Below, piece after piece: positions 11,681 through 24,175 of a stretch of DNA of 64,000 bases. The translations under genes and the position numbers were made by a program. A model generated the notes under the pieces. It did not search any database, was not told the origin of the DNA, and saw nothing but the letters and a program-made list of their open reading frames with translations. The stretch covers positions 14,882,501-14,946,500 of the forward strand of contig NC_056752.1 of assembly GCF_018687715.1 (NCBI RefSeq), in the 5' to 3' direction. Numbering within the stretch: position 1 is the first letter of the stretch; every line of letters begins with the position of its first letter. The DNA comes from Carya illinoinensis. Lineage: Eukaryota; Streptophyta; Magnoliopsida; Fagales; Juglandaceae.

Positions 11681-12155
11681 CAAGCAGCCTATAATTTAGC
11701 CTCGAGATAAGGCTAAAAAGCAAGTTAAGAGATAAAACAAAAAAGAGATATGACAAGTTGACTCAAACTCCTAAAAGGAAAGAGACTCAGACTCTTAAAA
11801 GGAGATAGACTTAGACTTCTAAAAGGAAAATGATTCACAAGACAAGTTGGACTCAATCACTCCAAGGAAATAAATCTCTATAGAAGGAGGAGATCTCCTA
11901 CAAATCTGTTGAACTCTCCAGGGGCTCTCCACAGAAGTTCCATATATACAAACTCCATCACATATAGTGACTCCAAAAGATCTTCCCTAAATTCATTCAT
12001 TGTAATGTGAGATATGTGAGCCATGAGAGATTATAAAATAACCAATCACTTTGGATTTCTCCTCCAAATAACCCATGGACATAACCTTGAATCATTGTCG
12101 TGAGCCAGAGATGATTATTTGCTCCCTTCAAGTCTGTTGTGCAAGTTAAGGCATT
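11675..12155 (+). mobile_element. Right arm of the inverted repeat, LTR-like, followed by a primer-binding-like site
   Basis: Reverse-complement partner of 9897-10495. Immediately after it lies TTGGCGTTGTCAGTGAG (12161-12177). That resembles the TTGGCGCCGTCTGTGGG motif found just inside the 5' LTR of many plant Ty3/gypsy elements, so this arm is best read as a plus-strand 5' LTR. No polyprotein is recognisable downstream. Confidence 0.5.
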
Positions 12156-12622
12156 AACAGTTGGCGTTGTCAGTGAGATCCGACTTTCATAATTTTCAAT
12201 AAAGGTAGGAGGATGATTCTCAGGCTCAGACAATCTTCTCCAGAAAATATCAAATAAGTTCCTCAACCCTGCACCTATTATTTTGGGCCTATTATTTTAT
12301 TTCGTCACTACTATTATTCTCTACACTGGAACTCCCCTCAGATAGGTGCCCTCAACTTTTCAACTCTTATTTTTATAAATATCGCCGCTTGAAAATTAAA
12401 GGGGGATGACACAAAGCAGGACATGCACTTTGCTTAAAAATGTCCCCAAAACACCACGCAAAGAGAGTATCTTGCCACATACACTAAAAGACATATCAAC
12501 CGTGCATGGCATGTGCCATGTGGAATGAGTGCATGCCGTGCACCCAAGAGGGCCACTTGGCACAGGTTGTTGTGGATTTGGCAGAGGCAATGTAGCCACC
12601 ATGTGCACCGTTGGCACTCTCT

Positions 12623-12635
12623 GCCCCCCCTCCCC

Positions 12636-12666
<31 letters not shown>
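12623..12666. repeat. Poly-C / poly-A tract
   Basis: C7-T-C25 (12624-12656) followed directly by A10. It lies in a GC-rich island and could form an i-motif or, on the other strand, a G-quadruplex. Length errors in such a run are common. Confidence 0.9.
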
Positions 12667-12667
<1 letters not shown>

Positions 12668-12864
12668 AATCGGGGTAGTCTCGAGCACCTCTCCCCACAG
12701 AGTTAGGGCCCATGCCATGCACAGTATAGGCTGGGTGCACACTATGCACCAAGGAGGGCCACTCGACCCATCCCAACATAGGCCAGGCAGAGACTTCAAC
12801 AGCCACAAGTGGACTGCCGGTGACCTCTACTATGGCTAGGGTGGTATTTAATTGCTAAAGTAGT

Positions 12865-13440
12865 GTGGGGTAGTGTCCTGGTCGTGAAGGCTATGCACAC
12901 AACTTGCATCCATAAGGATCACAGTGGGGGTCCCAACGGTAGCCACCAGGACCTACGGAGGCTTATGTCACTGCCGAACTGGTCCCAACCACATAGGTAA
13001 AATTTGCCTCATGAATTGTGTGCATGAGGTGCACACAGTTGAGTCCCACTGGCCCACAATGGTCCCACCTCACCCACTCATTGTGGGCTGGTGGGGGCCA
13101 CCAATAGCAAACCCTCGAACTTTTAGTTATGTCTATCACTGACTAGGTGTTCCTCAGCCTCGATGACCTCTCCCATGGCCGTGGAGGCCATGCATATAAC
13201 TTGCATCCGTAAGGCTCAAGGCGACAAGTTGAGGTCCTGACGATCACCACCGAGACCTACGACGGCCTATGTCACCGTCGAAGTGGTATCAACCACGAAG
13301 GTAACATCTGCCTCAGTGTGCATGGGGTCGGGCATGCACACAGTTGAGTCTCATATTGCCCACTCACTATAGGCCAGTGGGGTCCACCAACGGCCAACCC
13401 TAAGATATTCAGCTATGTCTATCACCAATGAGGTGCCTTT
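12865..13440. repeat. Tandem duplication of about 297 bp
   Basis: AACTTGCATCC occurs at 12901 and about 13198. The flanking order is the same in both units: GACCTACG-GGC-TATGTCAC, then CCAACCAC, GGTAA and TGCCTCA, then CACACAGTTGAGTC and GTTATGTCTATCAC or GCTATGTCTATCAC. Divergence is roughly a quarter of positions by eye, so it is old. The surrounding 12.5-13.7 kb is clearly richer in GC than the rest of the window. Confidence 0.8.
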
Positions 13441-14500
13441 GGCCTTGACGTCCCACCACAATGGTGAGAGTTGCACGACCACCCTCTCGAGTCACGAGCA
13501 TCTCGACCACCTCCCTGTATGGTGGTCTACTCGACCATCTACTCACCACAGTGATTTAGTTTACCACCCACCTCGGCCATAGAAGCTCCTCATCACTAGA
13601 GGAAGCTCCTTACTACACTCCTTGGCCCTGTAGTGGGCAATAGTCCCTCTTGGGCACTGCTCGTGATGGGCAATGACTACTGGTCACAATAGACTTGTGT
13701 TGGCAAGCCACAAATTCACCAACTATAGAGCAAGCAAGCTCCCTACCTCAACTACGATGAGTCATATGGTGAGCAAGCTCCTTTGCCTGCCCATTATTAC
13801 TCATTTTTCTCATGACAGATTACTACTCGGCTATATACACATCCACAATCGCTCGCCCCAAGCAACGAGAAGCAATCTCATGACAGGCTACTTAGTTGCG
13901 TGCTCAGAAGAAGGGGGAAAAAAAAACTTCAGAAATAGACAATCGTTGTCACTACAAAGAGCTCAAAGGCAAGCAATTTCCCTATGCAAAAATTATTTAG
14001 TAGCTAAATTTCTCAGTCAAGGGAGAATTGAAGGCATCGACTAAATCATCATGCTTTGCCTCTTTCAATCTTGAGATTTTAATTTTGTTCACGCTAACAA
14101 ATTTGGTTTTTAGAGGTTTCCCCGCAAAACTCCTTGAAGTTCCACAATAATCCAATTAACTACATGCCTCGAGAATATACTTCGCGAAAATTGATCGCAT
14201 GGTATGGAACATCGGCTACCAAAGCCTCTCCCACATGTCGTCCAGGCTTCTTAATCTGTTTGCATCAGAATAGACCTCTCAATATTGATTGTAGCCATCC
14301 CGAACCTTCACCAATGCTAAAGTATGGCCACTCTAGGGCATCGCCCATGTATCACCACCAGCCTTTACCACACTCTAGCGGAATGGCTCAGGTTTAAAAA
14401 TCTCAAACTTGTAATTTATATTATATTAACCTAATTGGTTTTTGATGAAAACTCTTAGGGCGGTCGAACTCAACCTCTCACCACAACAGTGAAGTCAAGC
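13441..14500. other. Probable retroelement internal region without recognisable proteins
   Basis: Moderately GC-rich sequence with repeated CTCGACCAC and AAGCTCC words and two medium open frames (13673-14044 and 14134-14397) that show no motif I know. It may be the non-coding interior of the element whose LTR-like arm ends at 12155. Confidence 0.3.
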
Positions 14501-14506
14501 ATCCTC

Positions 14507-14785
14507 CCATACACTAATAACGAGTCCAAAAACTTGTGGTGCCCAAGAAAAAAGGCACAGAGATCAAGAGACCATATGACCCTTAAACACCAATGATGAG
14601 TCTAATGATTCACGACACCCACAAAAAAGGGCACAAACGTCAACAAACCAAGTGACCCTTAAACACTAATGATAAGTCCAAAAGCTCGCAATACCTAGAA
14701 AAAAGGTTTTGGGGGTCAAGAGACCACACAACCCATAAACACCAATGATGAATGCAAAGACTCGTGATGCAAAAAGCCCTAAATT
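14507..14785. repeat. 76-bp minisatellite, about four copies
   Basis: ACCCTTAAACACCAATGATG-type unit starts lie at 14579, 14655 and 14731, exactly 76 bp apart, with a partial copy before them. Each unit continues with CTCGTGATGCCCAAGAAAAA-like sequence and GTCAAGAGACCA. Confidence 0.85.
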
Positions 14786-14789
14786 CTGG

Positions 14790-15155
14790 TATGTTCCCTA
14801 GCTCTCTTAATCACACCTTTTTCACTTTGATCCCTAAAAAAAAGGCCTGAAAAGATTGCTGAATACTACCCCTTAAGCATTTGCAACGTAGTCTACAAAA
14901 TCATGGCCAAGGTTCCAGTAGACAAACTTAAATTGATTCTATCCCACCTCATATCAGACACACAAAGAGCCTTTGCCCCAAGGCTTCTAATAATTGATAA
15001 TATTCTAGTGGCCCATGAGGTGGTGCATTTCTTGAAACACAAGAGAAAGGAAAATTTTGGTTTTATTTCTATCGTGCTCGAGATGAGAAAAGCCTACGAT
15101 ACAATAGAATGGGGCTTCCTTGAAAGAACCATGAAGAAGATGGGAGTTCTATGCT
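14790..15155 (+). pseudogene. L1-type LINE reverse transcriptase, 5' piece
   Basis: The translation shows the start of a plant L1 reverse transcriptase: a FTLIPKK-like segment (near 14820), ICNVVYKIMAKV (about 14880-14915), and MRKAYDTIEWGFLERTMKKMG (near 15084-15144), which corresponds to the conserved fsKAYDxVxWxFL block. The reading is interrupted at 15155 by an inserted solo LTR and resumes at 17541. A 1-2 nt frame error is present just before the insertion, around 15143-15147. Confidence 0.85.
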
Positions 15156-17540
15156 TGTGGCGCCTCCGACTCTCACATACGGAAAGGCAAAAATTGTGAC
15201 ACCGGGATAATGACAACACAAGTAACACACCCCAAACAACAAGTGCTAAGTGTGTGTACATGCAGAAAGTATACGATAAAAATCCCAGGGGATAAATAAA
15301 TGAAGTCAACTAAGTACCAAGATTTTAAATAACGATTCACCAAGATAGAGGCCTTTCAAAAGGTTATATAGTCATCTAGTAAAAGATAATACAAAGACAA
15401 AATACCTAGCCAAAAAAGGAGAAATAAATCTCAAAACCAACAAGCGACCCCAGGTCACTCCTCCGGCGAAGACAAAACCTTAGGCTCAACATCCTTATCT
15501 GCATCAAAATTTACGATTTCATAAAATGGAACCATAGGGTAGGAATACCACGTGAAATTATGAGTCTCAGTAAATAACCAACCAAACAACCTAAGAGATA
15601 AAAGCACATTTAAACAACCAACATGAATGTGTGCACAACTTGAAACATGCATGAGATCAAAACCACCATTTTTTTTGAAAATGACCATTTTTCCAACGTA
15701 AGCCAAAAATTTCATTTGGCCCAAAACTAGTCTATTAAAGAAACAACTGCCATTTTTCCAAAAAACTGCACAAGTATAAAATTACCATTTTCCCCTAAAA
15801 TGGTCCATATATCCATTTATTAAAAACCACAATTTTCTCAGAAAATGACCCATATATCTAATTATCCTGTATGCATCACGATCTTCCCTAGAGACCATTT
15901 GCACACCCTGACTCCCTTCATCACACCATGGGTAACGATCGAGCGTGTGACTTCGTAATGAGCGATAGTTAGCTCCGCACCCAACACTTTTGTGACCAAG
16001 TATCATCTAAGCCCCACTAGCAAAGGGCCATAGAGTCGGCACGAGAGCATTACCATCTTGTTCTATTCCGTTATCGCTCAGCGACAATTCAGGAGACGTT
16101 ACTCATTTTTATATGTTCCCAAATAACCAGATGATTTCCACCGAGATAATGCCCTATCTCGGCTTGGGGTCGTGATACACACGAACCCAAAATCCTTTCT
16201 CAATATAAAAACCCAATTTCCATTCTTAACACATGAAAATGCATGACAGTATAATGAATGTCATGACACAATACTCAACCAAATAAAATACCCAATCACC
16301 TCCAAACTCTACAAAAATACCCATCCTCCAATCCGACCCAAAAACCCACACTCCTCATACCCAAGGCCTGGCACAACCAAACTGTAGAAAAATATGTTAG
16401 CGTAAAAATGTATTTAAAGCTCATTAAATTCTTTGAAAAATTACTTCCAATGATGAAAAGGTAAAACTCTAGAAAATCAAAGCACACAAGCACTTGATTA
16501 ATGCCAAAAGTGAACCCGAAATAAAATCACCAACAAACACAATTTTGAGACTAAAAATGAGACTCAGAAACAAGAAAATTCAAAGTGAAATTTTAGGGAA
16601 GAAAATGGTTGATTTACAAAATAACAACCAGAAGATGGTGGCTGGAAAATGGTTTTCACGGCAAGAGAACACACAACCAAGCAAAACCAAAAATGGTGGT
16701 CACAGCTTGGACCAAAACAAGGGCACGGGTTGGGGCCAAAAGTATAACACAAGTGAGGTAAAATGAAAAAAAAAAAAAGCAATGGTTTTCACAAGCATAA
16801 ATTCAATATGCTAAGGGACAACGAAAATAGAAAAGGATGTGGGCATGGAGACTCATGGCTGACTTGTAAGGAAGAAGAAAACCAGATGAAAAATAAAACT
16901 AGAGAAAAGAAGAGGAGGCATGGTTTTGTAGCAAAAGAAGAGAGGAAAAGATCAAAGAGAGAAAGAGGAAAAGAAAAACCATACTAGAAGAAGAGAAAGG
17001 GGTTACGACAACTAATTTGTAGAGGAAAAAAAGAGGAAAAATGAAAATAGGAAGAGGTAGAAGAAGCAGCGGCACGACATGAGAAAGAAGAAGGATTAAA
17101 GCCCTAAGGGCTAGCCAAAAACGACAACGTTTAAGGGGATAAGGGGGCCGGGCTGCAAACCAACGGGCTGGGCTTCACAAAACTAAATGGGCTAGGCATG
17201 AAAGAGAAATAAAACTCACTAAAACAAGCCCACCAAAAAATAGAGGTCCAATAAAATAAAAATGGTAAAATAAAATAGATAAAAGACAAATAAAAACACC
17301 ACAACTAAATATTACTAAAAATAAACAATCAACCCAACAATAAACTGTATTAAAATAGAGAGCAATTCAAATATTAAATAATAATTAATATCAAGAAAAA
17401 TACATTAAAATAAATTTCACAATTTAGTAACCATAAAATAATACAACGAGAATCACATTAAATTTAAAACAAGAGAACCACTAATACTAATAAATAAAAT
17501 AATTAGTTAATTAAAACACACAAAAATACTGGGTATCACA
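15156..17540. mobile_element. Solo LTR (2,385 bp) with 5-bp target-site duplication ATGCT
   Basis: The insert begins TGTGGCGCC and ends GGGTATCACA, the TG...CA form of LTRs. It is flanked by ATGCT at 15151-15155 and 17541-17545. The reverse complement begins TGTGATACCC, a common opening of plant gypsy LTRs, so the minus orientation is more likely. No internal domain or second LTR is present, so it is a solo LTR left by recombination. Open frames inside (for example 16494-16766) look like chance. Confidence 0.9.
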
Positions 17541-19330
17541 ATGCTAAATGGGTGAGCATGATCATGAGATATATCTCTATAGTGTCCTCTTCTATACTTA
17601 TAAATGGGAATCCCAAAGGCCCTATCATACCCTCGAGAGGACTAAGGCAAGGGGACCCCTTGTCACCCTATATCTTCCTCCTGTACACTGAAAGTCTCAT
17701 CTCCCTACTACACAAGGCTCAGGCAAACAAACTCATCTTAGGCATTATGATATGTAAAAGGGTACCACGCATTAGCCATCTGCTATTTGTATATGATAGC
17801 TTGCTGTTTTTCAAGGCCACAATGCAGGAAAATGCTAACATTCACAAACTACTGGAGTGTTATGAGTTAGCAGATCAGGCTAGAAAATCAACAGGGACAA
17901 AACAACTATGATCTTTAGCAAGAACATGAGTGATGACCAACAATGAAGCATCCTAGCTTACTGGGGTATTCAAAGGGCCCGTCAACATGAAAAATACTTG
18001 GGATTGCCTTCAATGGTAGGTAGAGCCAAAAGAGAGGTGTTCTCAAACATAAAGCACGTCTGGCAGATATTACAAAATTGGAAGGAGAAAATGCTCTCCC
18101 AGGGGGGCAAGGAGATCCTTATCAAGGCAGTGGCCCTGTCCACCCCCACCTAGTCCATGAGCTACTTCAATTAATGGCTAGTTTCTGGTGGGGTCAAAGA
18201 AGAAATGAGCATAAAATCCTTTGGGTTTATTGGTCTAAGATGTGTGAAACTAAGACACAATGGGCTTGGATTTCAAGGACCTTAAAACTTTCAATCTAGC
18301 CTTTCTAGCCAAGCAAGGATGGTGCATCATGCAAGAGGAGTCATCCCTACTCCACAAGATTTATAAAGCAAGATATTTCCTACATGGCCAATTCCTTGAT
18401 GCAGGCCTTGGACAACAACCTTCTTTTGCATGGAGAGGGATATAGGAGACTAAAGATAAGATGCAACAAGGATGTATTTGGAGGGTGGGAAACGGGAATT
18501 CAATTAACATATGGTCAGAATACTAGATATTAGGCTTTAGACCATCGACCCTTAGAATGCGAGAAGCAAAGAATAACCTTCGAGGGGCCACAGTTGCATA
18601 CCTCATTGATCCACACACCAAGTGTTGAGGCCAGGGAAAAGTTAAAAGGCTCTTTCAACCACAGGTAGCAGCAGAGATCTTCAAGATTAGACTAGAAACA
18701 GCAAAACATCCTAATAAATTGGTCTGGGAGAAGCTAAAGATGACAAATATAGTGTAAAGAGTGCCTATAGGTTTTTTAAAGACAAGGGCCAAAAGGATAA
18801 TGTAGGAAAAAACTCTATGGCAGCAAGACATAAGGGGGTTTGGAAGGCAATATGGAAGATGCGAGTACCTCACATAGTAAAATTTTTGCATGGAGAGCAT
18901 ACAAGGACAACTTGCTTACAAGAACTAACCTGATGTGCAAGAAGGTAATGCTAGACCACCTATGCCAATTCTATAATCATGAACCCGAAGAAGCCTCTCA
19001 TGCCTTAGTACTGTGTCAACAGCTAGAAGGGTGTTGGACTAGCTCCCCACTAGCAAGCTATGACATTAGCGAGGAGAGAAATAGGAGTTTCATGGAAACT
19101 ATCTCTTGGATATGTGAAGAGGGTGCAAAGGAGGATCTAGAACTATTTGTGATGATGGCATGGAGCTTTTGGTATAGAAGGAATCATATGATACATAAGG
19201 GAAAGGCTCTTAACCTAGCACAAGCACTAGAGCACGCCATCTCCCTGTTGCAAGGAACATAAGAGCCTCAAGTATCTATTCAATCAAAAGAATTTGAACA
19301 TGAGGCAAAGAAGATGGGTTTAGCCAATAA
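17541..19330 (+). pseudogene. L1-type LINE, 3' part of reverse transcriptase plus zinc-binding domain
   Basis: Continuation of the L1 cut at 15155. KWVSMIMRYIS (from about 17548), SRGLRQGDPLSPY (near 17632-17670) and HLLFVYDSLLFF (near 17778-17813) are reverse transcriptase blocks. The catalytic FADD is FVYD here, so one Asp is a Tyr. YLGLP (near 17996) and GGKEILIKAVA (near 18103) follow. The zinc-binding RVT domain (FAWRAYKDNLLTR then a Cys/His segment) lies at about 18840-19262. Several frameshifts and stops (for example about 17909, 18150, 18443 and 18990) make it non-functional. It is cut near 19330 by the gypsy fragment. Confidence 0.85.
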
Positions 19331-19334
19331 GTGA

Positions 19335-20870
19335 TTTTTAGTGTGAGATTAAGTATCACCTTGGGAAAGCTAATGTAGTAGGAAATGCCCTTTGTAACAA
19401 GGCCCAAGCTTAATCACCACCTTTATTGCCAGAGATGCGGAGTTTGTTGATTGGGAATCCACCAAGGAACACTGTTTTGACAGTAATACAAGAAATTGTC
19501 TCATTGATCAAGGAAGAGATTCGAGAAGGACAATGTAAAGATGATAAGTTGGAGAGGTTGCAGTAAAGGATTTCTGAAGGCAAAGGACCACAACACTTCA
19601 TGATTGGGAAGAACGGGATGATATGTTTCAAACGAAGGAAGACAATTCTTAGTGCCTCGGAACTAAAAGAGAAGCTCATTGCACCCCTTATACAGCTCAC
19701 CCTAGCAGCACTAAGATGTACCAAGATCTAAAGGAAAGATCTTGGTGGGAAGGAATCAAGAAAGATACAGCTGTTAATGTAATTCTCCCGTGTCAAAAGA
19801 ATTGTAAACATCAATGGCTAGTAGGAGAATTACAATCGCTACCAATTCCCAAATATAAATGAAAAAACGTGTCAATGGACTTCATGATAGGATTGCCAAG
19901 GATGTCGACAGGAAAGAATTCAAATTGGATTATAGTTGACAGACTAACGAAAAGTGCACATTTTTTGCCCATAACCAACATGGATTCTATGGAGAAGTTG
20001 TCCCAAATTTATGTTAAGGAAGTAATTCGTTTGCACTGAGTGCCAAAAGTCTATAGTTTTAGACAGGGATAAAAGATTCACTTCGCATTTCTAGTAGAGC
20101 TTGCAGAAGATGTTGGGTACAAATTTAAAGTTCAATAGTGCATATCATCCACAGACAGACGGATAAATGGAATGCATTATTCAGACATTGGAAAATATGT
20201 TGCGAGCATGTGTGTTGGAACTAAATGGTGATTGAGAAAGTCATTTACCTTTGAAAAAATTTACCTACAATAATAGTTCCCATGCTATGATACAGATGGC
20301 AGCTAATGAGGCACTTTATGGATGGAAGTGCAAATCACTGTTGTATTGGACGAAATTGGTGAAAAGAAAATTCTAGGGCCTGAATATTTGCAAGAAGTAC
20401 AGAAACAAGTTGCAGTGATTTAGGAGAGAATGAAAATGGCCCAAAGTCAGTAGAAAAGTTATACCAACAGACGAAGCAGAAATCTAGAGTTTGCTATAGG
20501 TGACTAGGTGTACGTGAAAATTTTGCCTATGAAAGGAGTTGTACGATTTGAAAAAATGGAGAAGCTGAGTCCCCGATATGTTGGACCATATGAAGTGGTA
20601 GAAAAGATTGGTGTGGTAGCATATCGATTAAATCTACCAGTTGACATGCAAGGAGTGGACAACATTTTTCATGTTTCATCTTTGAAGAAGAGTTTTGGTG
20701 AAAGGCCAGCTGTTATAATGGAAACTAGCGGCATCCAGTGGTGACCTAACTTGACCTATGAGGAATGGCTACTATAGATTGTGGATAGAAAGGAATAACC
20801 CCAAATTTCAATAAGAGACATGGGAACTAGAAGATGTGATGAGGACTAACTACCCCATTTGTTTGTAACT
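19335..20870 (+). pseudogene. Ty3/gypsy polyprotein 3' half: RNase H linker, integrase, C-terminal domain
   Basis: Translation in shifting frames gives the RNase-H/integrase linker YHLGKANVVGNAL (near 19360), the integrase core phrase MDFMIGLPRMSTGKNS (near 19876-19923) with IIVDRLTKSAHFLPI after it, a decayed second core segment (about 20040-20330), and the C-terminal segment KLSPRYVGPYEVVEKIGVVA (from about 20563) ending NIFHVSSLKK. These are hallmarks of chromovirus-like gypsy elements of the Tekay/Del type. Many stops and frameshifts (for example at 20038, 20166 and 20232) break it. Gag, protease and reverse transcriptase are absent, so the left half is lost at the junction with the L1. 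Confidence 0.85.
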
Positions 20871-21644
20871 TAGATTTAAACCTTGTTTGAACATCTTGGA
20901 TGACTGATTGTACTTGTTCCTATTATGGATGAAATGTTTTTGTGCGAATTTATTATTTTGTAGTGACACAGTGTGCATCTATCATACCCTTGGAACAAGG
21001 CATGACATGACCTAGGAGAACCCCATGTATGTCTGTGTCTTCAGTGGCACAAATGAGAGAGCATAGAGAGCACTATCTAAAAAATTCTTGTAGGAAAAGG
21101 GAGCAAATGATGGTAGCTCAATCGAGGTAGATGGAAAAGTTTGAACACCATCATATGCATGTGATGGATGCAGATTTTAGAGGCAATCTTTATCTACGAC
21201 GAGAGTTACTGTATGAGGAGTGGCAACCTCGATGCAGCTAGAAAGAAGCAAAAAGAGCATATTTGCACAATTTTAATCAAGAAGCATAATCGAGTCACGC
21301 GGTAGAAGAATGTGCAATTAGGTACATGCCTTTTGAGACCTCGGATATGTCTAATGATCGAATTCATTTATGTGGAGAAGGCCAACCTGTCGAGGATACG
21401 GAGCTTGAAATAGAGCACAAACTTAATGTGATTCGAGTCAACATGTATTATGATTATGATTTGGACGCAATATTCTACTTGTCATAAGACTCGGTAACAA
21501 AAGAGGATGATGTACCACCCGTATCGTCATCAGAAGATTCCAAGGCAGCAAGTATTAAAGGTATGGAGTTCCAAGTAGTTAATATTATTTTGAGTTTTAA
21601 CACGTGCTGATTTCGAGGACATCTATTTTTAAGGGAGGAGAAGA
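20871..21644 (+). other. Gypsy spacer between polyprotein and 3' LTR, ending in a polypurine tract
   Basis: No conserved domain is visible. The right edge is AAGGGAGGAGAAGA (21631-21644), a good polypurine tract directly before the TG of the LTR, as expected for plus-strand priming. Confidence 0.7.
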
Positions 21645-22579
21645 TGTGACATCCTGGATTTTTGATAAGAGAGCATGTTTGTGTTTCTTTTAGATATTAA
21701 TTGCGCATGGATTATTCAACTAAGTATGGGAGGATTTCTTTAAGCCATTTTCTATTTTACGTATTGGATTGGATCTTGGAGTTCTAAGTTAAAGAGCCTA
21801 CAAGAGAAAATAGAAGAAAAGTCCTATAGAGGATTCGGCCACCTAGAGGAATTAGGGTTTTAAAGAGCCCAAGTTGATCCCTAAGGATGGTGGGTGTGCC
21901 ACATGGTATGAGAGGAGTATTGTTGTTTTCTAGAAACTCATTATTTGAAACTTAGGAAAGTAGCAAATTTTGACACTTTTCCAATATGCATAAAGTTCTA
22001 GAAGAAGTGAGTGGAAGAGGCAAGGAGTGAGAGTTTTGAATTAGGGCTTACACGCCCACATGCAAAGGCCAACCCCTTCGGTTGACACTTGTCAAGCGTA
22101 AAGAGAAACCTTTGGAGTTCCAAGAAGATTTTATTTGGAAAGAGGAAAATTCATGTTTTAGAAGGGACTCTTGAAGAAGGAAGAGAGAGAGGGGGCAACA
22201 GCTCAAGGCAAGAAGGAAACTCATGGGACACCTAGGGAAGACAAAAGATCTCTTGAGAGGACTTAGGGATTATGGCAAGCTCAAGACACACACACACCCT
22301 TGATGCCACATGGCAACCATGCACACTAGTAGAGTGTCTTAGAAGATCAGGATTATGTAGAGAACTACCTTTTGGCCACCAAGTGCAATGAACCAAGACA
22401 AGTGAAGAAGGGCATAATGGAAAGTGAGGAAGAGAGAGGGTTTAGATGAGAGCTACACGCCACCCATACATACAAGCAATCTTTGGTCTTTCCATGCAAT
22501 CCCTTCATGAGGGAAAGGGAAGAACCTTTTGCCAAGTGTTATGCATGCATTGGTTAGTGGAAAGAGAGGGAAGGCTCTG

Positions 22580-22587
22580 TATAAAGG
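22580..22587 (+). promoter_or_regulatory. Putative LTR promoter TATA box
   Basis: TATAAAGG inside the gypsy 3' LTR, about 50 bp before a pyrimidine-rich stretch, as in an LTR U3/R junction. Confidence 0.45.
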
Positions 22588-24009
22588 AGAAGCCGAAATT
22601 GAGGAGGCCTTTTTGCTCAAGTGTTTTCTAGATTACTCTTAGACTATTCGGCCACACCATCCTTTCTCTCTAACTTTCATTTTCTCACACTTTCCCATCA
22701 ACCAATACCACCATTCTCTTCACTATTTTCAAAAATCACCTAGAAACCATCTTCAACATTTTGACTAAGGAGAAACACACGGAGATAAGGATTTTCTTAC
22801 CTTCTCTTAATGAACATGCACGGCCGAGAGAGAGAACACACACACAATGTCTCGGTTTAGGGCTTTTCTTCAAGGAAAGAGGAAACCCAAAATGTTCTGG
22901 TTGTTTTAAACACATGAACATGTGATCTAGGGTAGAGCAAGGCCACAACCATCACTAGGAAGAAAGGCTAGGGTTTTCCATGAGAAAATGTTTTCAAAAA
23001 CCTTAGACACTCACACGCACTCTTATTTCGAGACTAGGGTTTCTCTAGTTATTTTCTAATATGTTTTAATTTATTTTATCAGATTTTGTGCTATTTTATA
23101 CCTTGGACTTTTGTAACTAGACTTCCAATTTACTCTTGGTAACACTTGTATATATTTTGTGAACTACTGTTTGTTTATCATTGCTTGAATCTTGTTATCT
23201 TGTTATATGTATGCTCAGTTTGATAAAAGTAATGAAATGCCATGTTTTGTGATGCTTTGGTTAAAGAAGATTTTGAATATGCCATATAAGGGTTTCAGTT
23301 TTGACATGTATATGTGTCATGCATGCTTTTTTTGATATATTCATGTGTAGAAGTAGGAGTATAGGTATTGTGATGATGAAAATCCATGTTTGGAGGACTT
23401 GTATGGCCAAGACCTTATTAGGATTTTTTAAAATTCTATTTTTTGTTTTGGCAAGTATGATTCAACCATGCTTACATGTATTCGTCATATGATTGCATGT
23501 TCTAATATTTTCAAGCTATGTTGCAAGATGCATGTTATTAGTTGGGCTATATGATTTGAATTTTGCATATTGAATGAGTAAGATAAGTGTTTCATCATAC
23601 GTCCATGTCTCATGTAATTGGGTCCATTTTTTTTAAAGAGAGAGTCAACGTATGTTTTATCACAACCCCAAATGGTAAGACAGGAAAATGCCCCAGTGGA
23701 ATTCCATGTCCACTCTAGAGTGTTAAAGTCGAGTGAAGACCCCTAGGTTGACAAAGTACAGTCAATAGGCCTCGAATGGCTTCTTATGTAAAGGATACCG
23801 AGATAGGTCACATCTAAAGCTAGTAGGTGCCATATAGTAAAAGCAAAATAAGTGAACTGCTGTAAAAGAATATGTTAATAATTATGACATAGTCACCTCG
23901 ATCGAGTGGATCGTTGGTTGATTCGGTAACTAGTGAGTAACACACGGTACATAGGAGAACCATGAGGTATTCAATCATGTGAAATATATGGTATGAACAA
24001 GGCATTTGA

Positions 24010-24175
24010 GCTATATGATATGATATGTTATGATATGCCATGATACGATATGACATGATATGTTATGCCGTGACATGCTATGTTATGATATGATATGAAA
24101 TGATGAGATACGATCTCAATGTGACATGTTATGAAACAAAAAGGAAATGGCATGATATGTTATGATATGAACAAG
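24010..24175. repeat. Degenerate TATGA/TATGC short-word repeat in the LTR
   Basis: Runs of ATATGATATGTTATG-like words alternate with CATGATACGATATGACA. This low-complexity stretch lies within the gypsy LTR. Confidence 0.7.

Noticed and set aside
12396..12839. Overlapping frames on both strands with poly-Gly or poly-Pro
   Set aside because: They are created by the C25 run and GC-rich repeats. None has a motif, and all overlap each other.
10633..14785. CRISPR-like periodic repeats
   Set aside because: The periods are 50, 74 and 76 bp, but the whole unit repeats and diverges; there are no unique spacers, and the DNA is plant nuclear.
16494..16987. Lys-rich frames
   Set aside because: They lie wholly inside the solo LTR and show no conserved feature.
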